Part shown: piece by piece, positions 35,081-43,135 of the stretch
How positions within the stretch are numbered: position 1 is the stretch's first letter
How the letters are laid out: each line of letters opens with the position of its first letter
DNA from: Oscillibacter sp.
GTDB lineage: Bacteria > Bacillota > Clostridia > Oscillospirales > Oscillospiraceae
Length of the DNA: 53,541 bases
Assembly (NCBI GenBank): GCA_017937405.1
Contig: JAGBDS010000026.1
Coordinates: forward strand, 1 to 53,541
Direction: 5' to 3'
Program-made: the position numbers and the translations under genes
Notes under the pieces: generated by a model
The model's input: the letters and a program-made list of their open reading frames with translations, nothing else
Told to the model about the DNA's origin: nothing
Databases searched by the model: none

Positions 35081-35242
35081 CAGACTGTCGATAAACCCGG
35101 AAATCTTGCGCGACGGGAAGGAAGATAGTTACGAAAGAAACCCAGGAGGGGTGTCTTTCGTTTTCAATCATAAGTTTTTCTGAACTTTTTAAGTTCAGAA
35201 AAACTTGCAGCAGCTTGTCGAAAAGACTTTTTCGACAAGCTG
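35081..35242. mobile_element. 162-bp inverted-repeat element, copy 2 (complete)
   Basis: The element lies exactly between the two 28-bp copies of the gdhA terminator hairpin. Its ends are imperfect inverted repeats: CAGACTGTCGATAAA at the left and TTTTTCGACAAGCTG at the right match at 12 of 15 positions when one is complemented. Inside are the three hairpins shared with copy 1 at the window start. It has no ORF, so it would be a non-autonomous (MITE-like) element that needs an enzyme encoded elsewhere. Confidence 0.75.
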
Positions 35243-35270
35243 GGGACCCGAACCGGATGGTTCGGGTCCT
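35243..35270. repeat. 28-bp direct repeat flanking the element, right copy
   Basis: Identical to 35053-35080. Confidence 0.95.
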
Positions 35271-35280
35271 TTTGCATATA
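35243..35280 (+). terminator. gdhA terminator, right duplicate
   Basis: The second, T-tailed copy of the hairpin (stem followed by TTTT and GCATATA). With the left part at 35041-35052 it would form one long symmetrical terminator if the element were removed. Confidence 0.85.
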
Positions 35281-35294
35281 GAAGCTTAAAGCGC

Positions 35295-35323
35295 AAAAAG
35301 GACCGGCCAAGCCGGTCCTTTTT
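35295..35323. terminator. Terminator between gdhA and the rsiV-like gene
   Basis: AAAAAGGACCGGC and GCCGGTCCTTTTT form a perfect bidirectional stem; it serves the minus-strand anti-sigma gene ending at 35329. Confidence 0.85.
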
Positions 35324-35328
35324 GTCCT

Positions 35329-36165
35329 TTATTTGCTGATGGTAAACTCCACCTCACCCATGGCACCGGGCGCCACGGTGTATTTGGGGAACACCACCAC
35401 GGGGTCGCCGGACTGGTCGATATAGAAGTTTGTCATCTCATCCACGGTGGTAAAGCCGCCCTGGTCCTCGGTGAAGAACATATCGGCGTTTTCCGATGCG
35501 GCCATCTGAGCCCGGATGCTGTCGTTGCAGATAGTCACCCAATCCTCCCCCAGCAGGTCCGCAAGGGTCAGCTCCTTGTCCGCCGTCAGGTCCAGATTAT
35601 AGTAGAACTGCTCCTGATAGGCATTTGCGATGGAGACGGAGCTGTTCACCACAAAGGAGACAGTGGTGTCCGTCTGGGACTTGATGTCATAGGTGACGCT
35701 GGCAGTGTTGTCATGCCGTTCCCATTCCTCCTGGGTGCCGCCGGTGGCGAAATAGGCGTCCTTATACTCCGCTATGAGCTGCTCGCCTTCGGCGGTCTTT
35801 TCGTCCACGATGGCCTGGATCTCCCGGTTCACCCGCTGGGCCAGGGCGTCACAGCCCTCCACGGCGGGCTGCTCCACCTCCAGCGTACGGTCGCTGTTCT
35901 CGTCGGTAAAGCTGCGGACGGTGAGTACCCGGAACAGGCCGCCCAGCACCGGGATGTCGGCAGCGGCGGAGGCCATGGTGGGAGACACATTCAGCGCCCC
36001 CACGACCACCACGAAGCAGGCCGCCACGGTGCCCAGCCGCTTTCCCCAGGCCTGCCGTGCCCGACGGGCCTTTCCCTGCCGGATGCCCGCCCGGACGCGC
36101 TGGTCCAGTTCGGCAGGGACAGGAACGTTATCGTATGCCTGTTTAGCTTCTTTGAATTCGTTCAT
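35329..36165 (-). CDS. RsiV-like anti-sigma factor (DUF3298-type C-terminal domain)
   Basis: The 278-residue protein has a short cytoplasmic N terminus, one membrane helix (about 44-66, LGTVAACFVVVVGALNVSP), and an outside part ending in a DUF3298-type domain (FYYNLDLTADKELTLADLLG, VVVFPKYTVAPGAMGEVEF). Bacillus and Clostridioides RsiV has this layout and binds lysozyme, releasing SigV. The ATG overlaps the sigma gene stop (ATGA), supporting the pairing. Whether the lysozyme-binding function is kept is unknown. Confidence 0.8.
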   Translation of the reverse strand: MNEFKEAKQAYDNVPVPAELDQRVRAGIRQGKARRARQAWGKRLGTVAACFVVVVGALNVSPTMASAAADIPVLGGLFRVLTVRSFTDENSDRTLEVEQPAVEGCDALAQRVNREIQAIVDEKTAEGEQLIAEYKDAYFATGGTQEEWERHDNTASVTYDIKSQTDTTVSFVVNSSVSIANAYQEQFYYNLDLTADKELTLADLLGEDWVTICNDSIRAQMAASENADMFFTEDQGGFTTVDEMTNFYIDQSGDPVVVFPKYTVAPGAMGEVEFTISK

Positions 36166-36650
36166 GAAAAATCTTCTCCTTCCATTGCGACGCGTAATTT
36201 CTTCAGGCCGGTGTACAGACGGGTCTTGACCGTACTGAGGGGACAGTTCAAAACGGCGCTGATCTCCTTCAGCGGCAGTTCCTCATAGAACCGAAGCTTT
36301 ATAACTGTCCGAAGCTCTGACGGCAGGGCTTCCACCCTGCGGGCCAGGGAGTCGTCCGGCAGCGGGTCCTCATAGCTGCCCGGGTCCAGGTCCTCCGGCG
36401 CGATGGGGGCTTCCCGCTTCCGTCCACGGAGCTGGTCCGTACACACATTGACCAAAATGCGGTAAAACCAGGTACGCATGGCGTCCGCATCCTTCAAGCC
36501 ATCCTGTTTTTCCAGTGCCTTGCAGACAGCAGCCTGTACCGCGTCCAAGGCGTCTTCCCTGTTATGCAGATAGCTGTATGCCAGACGGTAGAACCGCGCC
36601 TGATTTTCCACCAGATATGCGATCAGTTGTTCTTCCCGGATATGTGCCAC
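36162..36650 (-). CDS. ECF sigma factor, SigV-like
   Basis: The 162-residue protein has region 2 (FYRLAYSYLHNREDALDAVQAAVCKAL...AMRTWFYRILVNVCTD) and region 4 (LPLKEISAVLNCPLSTVKTRLYTGLKKL). The start is taken as GTG at 36650, preceded by AAAGGA, which puts the family N terminus (HIREEQLIAYL) in place; a longer frame to 36698 has no ribosome site. The partner anti-sigma gene overlaps. An AACTTTT...CGTCTAA pair upstream suggests autoregulation. By analogy with SigV it would respond to lysozyme or envelope damage. Confidence 0.85.
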   Translation of the reverse strand: MAHIREEQLIAYLVENQARFYRLAYSYLHNREDALDAVQAAVCKALEKQDGLKDADAMRTWFYRILVNVCTDQLRGRKREAPIAPEDLDPGSYEDPLPDDSLARRVEALPSELRTVIKLRFYEELPLKEISAVLNCPLSTVKTRLYTGLKKLRVAMEGEDFS

Positions 36651-36682
36651 AGTCGTATGGTCCTTTCTGTTTGTTCTGTCTG

Positions 36683-36710
36683 TTAGACGGAGAAGCAATG
36701 TAAAAAGTTT
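36683..36710 (-). promoter_or_regulatory. Probable autoregulated ECF promoter
   Basis: On the minus strand AAACTTTTT (36710-36702) and CGTCTAA (36689-36683) have the spacing and CGTC core typical of ECF promoters. Confidence 0.5.
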
Positions 36711-36718
36711 GCGGTCTG

Positions 36719-36760
36719 CTAAAAAAATTGGAAAGCCGGGATTTCTCCCGGCTTTTCCAT
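36719..36760 (-). terminator. Terminator of the ABC export operon
   Basis: On the minus strand GGAAAAGCCGGG and CCCGGCTTTCC form a stem (36758-36730) followed by AATTTTTTT. Confidence 0.85.
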
Positions 36761-38001
36761 TATTCGTACCGCAATGCGTCGATGGGGTTCAGCTTGGCCG
36801 CCTTGTTGGCTGGGAGGTAGCCGAACAGCACGCCGATGCCCACGCTGACGCCGAAGCTGATGAGGATGGCGCTGAGGGTGGGGGTGGCGTTGAAGGTAAT
36901 GCCGCTGGCCCCCAGCTGCGCCACCAGCATCCCGCCCAGGAGGGAGCCGATGCCCATCGCCACCAGGCAGCCGAACAGAATACCCACCAGACCGCCGATG
37001 GCGGAGGTGGTGCCCGCCTCAATGATGAACTGGCGGCGGATATCCTTCCGCTTGGCGCCCAGGGATTTGCGGATGCCGATCTCCCGGGTGCGCTCCGTGA
37101 CGGAAACCAGCATGATGTTCATAATGCCGATGCCGCCTACCAGCAGAGAAATGGCGGCGATGGCCACCAGCACCGCCATGGCCACGCCCATCATGGCGTT
37201 GATCTGCTGCACCTGGTCCAACATGGTCTGGATATAATATGCGTCCTCATCCTGGTAGAAGCTCCATAGCATATCCTCCAGCAGCGCCTTGGCCTGGCCC
37301 ACCGTGTCCCGGGAGACCGCCGTGGCCTGATACAGGGTCACGGTGCGGCTGCCGGTGAGTGCCATGGCATTTTCATAGGGGATGTAAACCCGGTCATCAG
37401 AGCTGCCCTCGGTCATAGTGGTCAGCTGCTGCTGCATCACGCCAATGACGGTATAGGGAACACCATGGATGTAAAGCGTGTTTCCCAGGGCGTCCCCCTG
37501 GAAAGCCTCCTGCTCCAGATAAGCCCCGATGACACAGACGTTCTTCCGCTGGGCCACATCCACATATTGCAGATACCGCCCCTTTGCCAGCGGCTCTCCA
37601 TCCAGGGTAGTACCGCTCTCCGGCCGGTACATGGCCTCGCTGACACCGTAGATGCCGGTCTTTTTGAACTCGTTGCTTCCCTGCCGCACCCCCTGGCCTC
37701 CGCTGACCCAGGGGGTCACGCCGCTGAACGCCTCCGGGTGGCTGTCGATGAAATCCATGACTCTCTGGCTGTCCAGCTCCATGGTGCTGCCGTCGCCCCG
37801 GCCCCAGGTGTAGAACATCACCTGAGTGACGCCCAGCTTCTGCACCTGCTGCTCCACCATGCCCGTCAGGCCGTTGCCCAGGGAGATGATGATAATGACC
37901 GCCGCCACGCCGATGACGATGCCCAGCATGGTGAGGAAGGCCCGCATTTTGCTGGTCCGCAGGGATTTCAGCGCCAGCTTGAAGGATTGGGTGAAATTCA
38001 T
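36760..38001 (-). CDS. ABC transporter permease, MacB/FtsX type
   Basis: The 413-residue protein has the MacB layout: one N-terminal helix (about 18-42, KMRAFLTMLGIVIGVAAVIIIISLGNG), a large outside domain (about 50-275, MacB_PCD), and three C-terminal helices with an FtsX domain (MLVSVTERTREIGIRKSLGAKRKDI). These transporters move peptides, lipoproteins or toxic compounds across the envelope by a mechanical action. ATG overlaps the ATPase stop (ATGA). The operon order adaptor-ATPase-permease matches tripartite-like exporters of Gram-positive bacteria (compare YknXYZ of Bacillus). Confidence 0.9.
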   Translation of the reverse strand: MNFTQSFKLALKSLRTSKMRAFLTMLGIVIGVAAVIIIISLGNGLTGMVEQQVQKLGVTQVMFYTWGRGDGSTMELDSQRVMDFIDSHPEAFSGVTPWVSGGQGVRQGSNEFKKTGIYGVSEAMYRPESGTTLDGEPLAKGRYLQYVDVAQRKNVCVIGAYLEQEAFQGDALGNTLYIHGVPYTVIGVMQQQLTTMTEGSSDDRVYIPYENAMALTGSRTVTLYQATAVSRDTVGQAKALLEDMLWSFYQDEDAYYIQTMLDQVQQINAMMGVAMAVLVAIAAISLLVGGIGIMNIMLVSVTERTREIGIRKSLGAKRKDIRRQFIIEAGTTSAIGGLVGILFGCLVAMGIGSLLGGMLVAQLGASGITFNATPTLSAILISFGVSVGIGVLFGYLPANKAAKLNPIDALRYE

Positions 38002-38735
38002 GCGCCGGCCTCCTCTCCTCCGTCCTCGGAATGGACCACGGCCCAGGGATCGGCGGCGTCGCCGTCGTAGATGACCCGGCCGTCCTGAAGGCGGATGATG
38101 CGTTTTGCCTTCCGGGCAATGAAATTGTCATGGGTGATGAGGACCACGGTGTCCCCTTCGGCGTTGAGCTTCTGGAGGAAGCCCAGCACCTCCCGGCCCG
38201 TCCGGGAGTCCAGGGCACCGGTGGGTTCATCCGCCAGGATGACCGATGGCTTCCCCGCCAGGGCACGGGCAATGGACACCCGCTGCTGCTGGCCGCCGGA
38301 GAGCTGGTTGGGCGTATTTTTCTGCTTATCTGCCAGGCCCACCCGTTCCAGGGCCTGGACAGCCCGCTCCCGGCGCTCTTCGGCGGAAAGCCCGGCATAC
38401 AGCAGGGGCAGCTCCACATTCTCCCGCACCGTCAGCTTGGGGATGAGGTTATACTGCTGGAACACAAAGCCCAGCATTTTGTTCCGGATCTCCGCCTGCC
38501 GGTCATCGTCCATGGTGGACACGTCCACGCCGCCCAGGTGGTAGGTGCCGGAGGTGGGCACATCCAGGCAGCCGATGATGTTCATAGCGGTGGATTTGCC
38601 GGAGCCGGACTGGCCAACGATGGCCACGAACTCACCGCGGTCGATAGCAAAGCTGACGCCGTCCAGGGCGTGGACTTCCTCGCCGCCCATGGGGTAGATC
38701 TTATAGACATCTTTCAGTTCAATGAGGTGCGCCAT
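37998..38735 (-). CDS. ABC transporter ATP-binding protein (LolD/MacB type)
   Basis: The 245-residue ATPase has Walker A GQSGSGKS, the signature [15 protein letters not shown], Walker [13 protein letters not shown] and the switch His in LITHD. It powers the permease encoded next. The adaptor gene ends 2 bp before its start, and its own stop overlaps the permease start, so the three genes are coupled. Confidence 0.93.
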   Translation of the reverse strand: MAHLIELKDVYKIYPMGGEEVHALDGVSFAIDRGEFVAIVGQSGSGKSTAMNIIGCLDVPTSGTYHLGGVDVSTMDDDRQAEIRNKMLGFVFQQYNLIPKLTVRENVELPLLYAGLSAEERRERAVQALERVGLADKQKNTPNQLSGGQQQRVSIARALAGKPSVILADEPTGALDSRTGREVLGFLQKLNAEGDTVVLITHDNFIARKAKRIIRLQDGRVIYDGDAADPWAVVHSEDGGEEAGA

Positions 38736-38737
38736 GG

Positions 38738-40309
38738 TCAGCCCTCCGGGGCCGGAGCGGCCTGATAAGCCACCCGGTCCTCCTCCGTCAGGCCGGAGGT
38801 GATCTCGATGTAGCTGTCATCACTGCGGCCCAAAGTGACCGTGCGCTCCTCCAGCTTGGTGGGGTCTGCCAGGTTGCCGTCCTCGCCCAGAGCGTCTGCC
38901 GGAGCCACCAGCACCGTGCCGCCCCGGTTCACGGCAGCCACAGGCACGGTAAGCACATTCCCTGCCGTGTCACAGCGGATGGAGGCGGAGACGTTCATCC
39001 CCGGCATCAGGCCTCCGAACTCCGGGATGGCAATGGTGACGGGGTAGGTGGTAAAGCCGTCCTTGGTGGTGCCGTTAACACTGACCCGCTCCACGGTGCC
39101 GGTGTAGGTCTCACCAGGCAGGGCGGCGGCGGTGATATCCACCGTCTGGCCCACCTTTACCTTTCCAATGTCCAGCTCATTGACGTTCATCTGCATTTTC
39201 AGGCAGCTCATATCGTAGATCACAGCCAGGGTGCCGCTGGCGGAGCCGTCTACCTTGTCCCCGGCCTTGAAATTCTTTTCAATGACCGTGCCGGAGATGG
39301 GGGATGTAATTTGATAGTCATCCAGGCTGCCGCTGGCAGAGGAAGCGGACAGCTTCGCACTCTCCAGCCCCAACCGGGCGTTTTCGATCTGGTCCCGGAT
39401 AGCGGCGGAGTCCACGGTGCAGAGGACCTCGCCCTTGGTGACAGTGCTGCCCATCAATTTATCAAAGCCACTGACAGAGCCGCTGCCGGCGGCGTAGACC
39501 GTGGCGGAGGCGGGCAGGTTGATGGCGGCCCGGCCATAGCTGGTATAGCTGCCGATGACGGCGGAAGCCGTATAGGCGTCGGACAGGACGCCGGGATTCT
39601 CCACCTTCACCCGGACACTGCTGCCCTCCATGCCGTTGCTGGTGACAGCGGTGCTGTTGGACACCGCCGCAACGGTGCCGCTCACCGGTTCCGCAAAGCT
39701 GCCCACAAATACCGTGGCCTTCTGGCCCACGAAGAACTCGCCTGGGGCCACATAGGGGAACAGGAAGTCGATGGACAGGTCCATACTGGCGGTGATCTTC
39801 GCCAGCGCGGTGCCCGCCGTCACATCGTCGCCGTTGTGGACAAAGACCTCGCTGATGGTGCCGCTGATGGGGGCCGTGGGTTTCTGGGCCTCTTTTGCCT
39901 GGTCGTAGCTCAGCCGGGCCTGCTCCACGGAGAGACCCGCCCGGCTGACGGAGTTTCGGGCGTCGCCGCTGTCCAACTCATACAGCAGGGCGCCCTGTTC
40001 CACCAGATCGTCCTCCTCAAAAGGAGCGCTGAGAATGGCGCCGGAAATGAGGGTATTCACCTGGTAGGAGTCGGCGGGTTCCAGGGTGGCGGAGCCGGAC
40101 ACCGACACCGACAGGTCCCGGCGGGCCGCCTGCTCCACGGTATAAGCCACCTCCGCCGCTCCGGCGCCGCCCCCCAGCCGGGGCAGCACCGATGCCGCCA
40201 AGACCACCAGGGCCAGCAGCACCACGGCCACACGGCCCTTTTTTCCAAGGCGGAATTTTTTCTTCTGTTTGGGGAGCGTCAGTTCCTGCTTCTCTTCCAA
40301 TTCATTCAT
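38738..40309 (-). CDS. Membrane fusion/adaptor protein of the ABC exporter (HlyD/YknX type)
   Basis: The 523-residue protein has an N-terminal membrane anchor (about 27-47, VAVVLLALVVLAASVLPRL), biotinyl-lipoyl-like halves (TISEVFVHNGDDVTAGTALAKI; ISGTVIEKNFKAGDKVDGSA), a helical hairpin (VSRAGLSVEQARLSYDQAKEA; IENARLGLESAKLS) and a C-terminal beta-barrel part (MNVSASIRCD, VPVAAVNRGG). It contains two sets of lipoyl-like segments, longer than usual. The start at 40309 has GGAG at good distance, while the ATG 6 bp earlier is 1 bp from it. Confidence 0.87.
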   Translation of the reverse strand: MNELEEKQELTLPKQKKKFRLGKKGRVAVVLLALVVLAASVLPRLGGGAGAAEVAYTVEQAARRDLSVSVSGSATLEPADSYQVNTLISGAILSAPFEEDDLVEQGALLYELDSGDARNSVSRAGLSVEQARLSYDQAKEAQKPTAPISGTISEVFVHNGDDVTAGTALAKITASMDLSIDFLFPYVAPGEFFVGQKATVFVGSFAEPVSGTVAAVSNSTAVTSNGMEGSSVRVKVENPGVLSDAYTASAVIGSYTSYGRAAINLPASATVYAAGSGSVSGFDKLMGSTVTKGEVLCTVDSAAIRDQIENARLGLESAKLSASSASGSLDDYQITSPISGTVIEKNFKAGDKVDGSASGTLAVIYDMSCLKMQMNVNELDIGKVKVGQTVDITAAALPGETYTGTVERVSVNGTTKDGFTTYPVTIAIPEFGGLMPGMNVSASIRCDTAGNVLTVPVAAVNRGGTVLVAPADALGEDGNLADPTKLEERTVTLGRSDDSYIEITSGLTEEDRVAYQAAPAPEG

Positions 40310-40407
40310 GTCCATACTCCTTATCCTGGCCTGATAGCCATATTCCCACTCTTTATAACTTATAACGGTGCGGCAGGGTGGTTTTCTTCAGGCCGTTCTT
40401 CTTTGAT

Positions 40408-40433
40408 TATTGTCTTAGGTAATTAGTACAATA
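40408..40433 (-). promoter_or_regulatory. 26-bp inverted repeat upstream of the exporter operon
   Basis: TATTGT (40408-40413) and ACAATA (40428-40433) frame a partly symmetrical TTAGGTAATTA-type core, about 100 bp upstream of the adaptor start. On the minus strand it overlaps promoter-like boxes (TTGTAC, then TAATCA 16 bp on). It looks like an operator for a MarR- or TetR-type regulator, which is not encoded next to it. Confidence 0.45.
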
Positions 40434-40542
40434 GCACAACTTTTGAATTTGTCAAGCCGTTCAGGAAAATTTTCGGATATGAGCGGATGGTACACCTTCC
40501 AGCCGGTGGAAGGTCAAAAGAAATTTCGCGGCAGGGCAAAAA

Positions 40543-40571
40543 AATACAAGCGGCCCTTGCCGCTTGTATTA
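40543..40571 (-). terminator. Terminator of the exonuclease gene
   Basis: On the minus strand ATACAAGCGGC and GCCGCTTGTAT form a stem followed by TTTTTTT. Confidence 0.85.
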
Positions 40572-40579
40572 TGTAAACT

Positions 40580-41254
40580 TTATATCAACTCATACAGGGG
40601 AACTGTCCGCTGGTAGGGCTGGGGGCGGTAGGTCACGGAGGAAATCTTTCGGCCTGAAAGTCCGTACTTGGGATGGGTGCCGAACAGGTCGATATACTGT
40701 GCCAGGTCGTCCCGCTCCGCAGCCATGGCCTCCAGAAGCTGAACAGTCGCCCTGGCGTCGTCCACCGCCCGGTGGCTGTTGACAGCGTCTGTCAGTCCGT
40801 AGGCCTCGATGGCGTTGCAGAGCTTGTGGGGATAATCCCGGCGGTCCCGGTAGACTGTCAGGGCATCCAAAAACCGGGGCTTCTTCAGCACATCCACCAG
40901 CCCAAAGGGCCGCAGGAACCAGAACAGGAAATTCAAATCGAACTGGGCGTTATAGGCCACCAGCAGGGGCCGCTCCGCCCCCTCCAGCAAAGCGCAGAAG
41001 TCCCCGGCGGCCGCCTCCGGCTCCACACCCTCGGCTTGGAGCTGTTCATCGGTGATGCCCGTCAGGTTCGTGATGAAGGGCGGCAGGCTCCGGCCCTCCG
41101 GCAGGCGGACAAGGCGGTCCATGCTGCCCGTCTCTTCGCCATTTTCCAGGGACACGGCCCCTAATTCAATGATGGTGTCTTTCCCGAATTCGATGCCGGT
41201 GGTCTCCGTGTCGAACACCACCAGCCGGTCAAACTGTTTCCAAAGGCTCTTCAT
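40580..41254 (-). CDS. DnaQ-like 3'-5' exonuclease (DEDDh)
   Basis: The 224-residue protein has the exonuclease motifs: VVFDTETTGIEFGKDTIIELGAV (Exo I, Asp and Glu), LVAYNAQFDLNFL (Exo II) and NSHRAVDDARATVQL (Exo III, His and Asp). It is the size of stand-alone proofreading-type domains, related to the PolC/epsilon exonuclease. ATG overlaps the stop of the EndA-like nuclease gene (ATGA), so both nucleases are made together. A role in handling DNA taken up or degraded outside the cell is one possibility. Confidence 0.88.
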   Translation of the reverse strand: MKSLWKQFDRLVVFDTETTGIEFGKDTIIELGAVSLENGEETGSMDRLVRLPEGRSLPPFITNLTGITDEQLQAEGVEPEAAAGDFCALLEGAERPLLVAYNAQFDLNFLFWFLRPFGLVDVLKKPRFLDALTVYRDRRDYPHKLCNAIEAYGLTDAVNSHRAVDDARATVQLLEAMAAERDDLAQYIDLFGTHPKYGLSGRKISSVTYRPQPYQRTVPLYELI

Positions 41255-42123
41255 GACAACGCTTCCTCCTCCGCCAGACGGCTCTCTCCAGTGGCGTAAT
41301 CGATCTCCACACCGGGCTGGACGTTGTAGCAGTACACGTTGAAGCAGACCCCCGCGCCGTCGTCTTCCACGCTCCATGCCTCCATCTGCACCCCTCGGGC
41401 TACCAGTTCCAAGCCCTTGAACACAGGCGTCACCCGGTAGAGGACATGATTTCCCGTCTCTTTTACATAGTCCGCCGTCAAGTCCTCGAAAGGCAGCATC
41501 CCCACCACGTTCAGGTAGCGGGTGCCGGTGATGAGGTTTTGCTCGTTGGCATTCTCCCCCGTGAGCTGATAGCCAATGAGGTGGCAGCGGTTATAGAGAT
41601 ACTTCCCGTCCACCACATCGTCATAGCGCACCGTGTGCCAGCCGCTAGGCTTCACCATGCCGATGGAACCCCGCTCCTCGGTGGGCATCAGGTCCCGGCC
41701 GATGCAGGCCATGGCCGGGCCGCAGCGGCCCAGCAAGTCCAGCTCGGCGTAGCGCTCCCAGGACACCGTCCCGGCCTTTTCCTCCTCCGTAAAGGAGGGC
41801 TGGCCGTTATACAGCTCCACATAGGGGCTGCCATCATAGTCCGGCAGGGTGTCCAGCGTTACCGCCGGTTCCTTCGGGGCATCCGGCTGTTCCTCCGGCT
41901 TTTCCAGTAGCGCCGTGAGACGGTCCGACAAGGCAGCCCATGCTTCGGATAGCTTCTCCCCCGCCAACTGTTCAACAGTCTCGATTTCTTCCGCCAGCGG
42001 TCCTGGAAGCGGAAGGTCATAATGATGCCAAAGTCCGGCTCCCGCAACCCACAGGGCCAGCAGCACCGCCAGCAGCTTCCCCACGGTCAACTGCCGCTTC
42101 TGTTGTTTCTTCCGCTTTGCCAT
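41251..42123 (-). CDS. EndA-like DNA/RNA non-specific endonuclease, membrane anchored
   Basis: The 290-residue protein has a basic N terminus and one membrane helix (about 17-34), a helical linker, and a beta-beta-alpha-metal nuclease domain: KYLYNRCHLIGYQLTGENA contains the catalytic His motif, and NLITGTRYLNVVGMLPFE the metal-binding Asn region. This wording closely matches EndA of streptococci, which degrades one DNA strand during uptake or acts as a surface DNase. The start at 42123 follows AGAGGAG by 8 bp. It is coupled to a DnaQ-like exonuclease; no com genes are visible nearby. Confidence 0.87.
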   Translation of the reverse strand: MAKRKKQQKRQLTVGKLLAVLLALWVAGAGLWHHYDLPLPGPLAEEIETVEQLAGEKLSEAWAALSDRLTALLEKPEEQPDAPKEPAVTLDTLPDYDGSPYVELYNGQPSFTEEEKAGTVSWERYAELDLLGRCGPAMACIGRDLMPTEERGSIGMVKPSGWHTVRYDDVVDGKYLYNRCHLIGYQLTGENANEQNLITGTRYLNVVGMLPFEDLTADYVKETGNHVLYRVTPVFKGLELVARGVQMEAWSVEDDGAGVCFNVYCYNVQPGVEIDYATGESRLAEEEALS

Positions 42124-42151
42124 GGTGTCGTCTCCTCTTGTTGCTTTCCCA

Positions 42152-42180
42152 ATAATACCAGTTTTCGACTGTCTTTGCAA
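42152..42180 (-). promoter_or_regulatory. Promoter of the EndA/DnaQ operon
   Basis: On the minus strand TTGCAA (42180-42175) and TATTAT (42157-42152) are 17 bp apart, about 30 bp before the start codon. Confidence 0.7.
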
Positions 42181-42253
42181 GGTTTACATAAATTGAATGA
42201 TTTTATATTTTTCGGGCAAACTGGGGTCATCACTGCTGACAGGAGGTCTTTTC

Positions 42254-43072
42254 ATGCGCCGTTTGCTCCGCGATTCTCTGTTGCTGCTCCTTCCCTGCCT
42301 GTTTCTGGCGGGGGCCCTGTACGTCCAGGGGCGGGTCACCGCACCGTCCGAGGCCGTCTCCTCCCCCGCCGCTATTCCGGCTTCCGCCGCCAACTGGGGG
42401 CTGTCCTTCCCCAACGAGGGACAGTCCCCTGTGGGCAATGCCACGGTGGAGGAGCTGGCCCAGTACGACGCCTACTACCTGGGAGACACGTCCAAAAAGG
42501 TCATCTACCTCACCTTCGACTGCGGTTATGAGAACGGGTACACCGGGTCCATCCTGGACACGCTGAAAAAGCACAACGCTCCCGCCGCCTTCTTCGTGGT
42601 GGGAAATATGATCGAGTCCGCGCCGGACATCATCCGCCGGATGGCGGCGGAGGGCCACATCGTGGGCAACCACACCTGCCACCACCCGGATATGTCCGCC
42701 ATCAGCGATCAGGCGGCTTTCCAGAAGGAGCTGGACGGTCTGGCGGTGCTGTACAAGGAGGCGGTGGGGCAGGACCTGCCCATGTACTACCGCCCGCCCC
42801 AGGGAAAATACAGCGTGGAGAATCTGAAGCAAGCCCAGGCCCTGGGCTACAAGACCATCTTCTGGAGCCTAGCCTATGTGGACTGGTATGTGGACAACCA
42901 GCCCACGGCGGAACAGGCCTATTCCAAGCTGCTGCCCCGCATCCACGATGGCGCTATCGTCCTGCTTCACTCCACCTCCAAGACCAACGCGGATATTCTG
43001 GACGACCTGCTGACAAAGTGGGAAGGCATGGGCTACACCTTCGCCTCTCTGGACGAGCTGCCGGAAGTTTGA
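42254..43072 (+). CDS. pdaA: PdaA-like delta-lactam-type polysaccharide deacetylase
   Basis: The 272-residue protein has a signal/anchor sequence (about 7-24) and a NodB deacetylase domain: TFDCGYENG (motif 1), GNHTCHHPD with the metal His pair (motif 2) and YRPPQGKYS (motif 3). PdaA removes acetyl groups to make muramic delta-lactam in spore cortex. Standard NodB enzymes have TFDDG; PdaA members are known with TFDNG, and here the position is Cys. The start at 42254 follows AGGAGG. A GAATG...CAAACT pair upstream is a weak match to a sigma-G promoter. Confidence 0.85.
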   Translation: MRRLLRDSLLLLLPCLFLAGALYVQGRVTAPSEAVSSPAAIPASAANWGLSFPNEGQSPVGNATVEELAQYDAYYLGDTSKKVIYLTFDCGYENGYTGSILDTLKKHNAPAAFFVVGNMIESAPDIIRRMAAEGHIVGNHTCHHPDMSAISDQAAFQKELDGLAVLYKEAVGQDLPMYYRPPQGKYSVENLKQAQALGYKTIFWSLAYVDWYVDNQPTAEQAYSKLLPRIHDGAIVLLHSTSKTNADILDDLLTKWEGMGYTFASLDELPEV

Positions 43073-43135
43073 CACCGCTGTGGCCCAGGGCTATAATATC
43101 TCCATTGCGGAGCCTTCCGCCTGGAGGAGATATGT

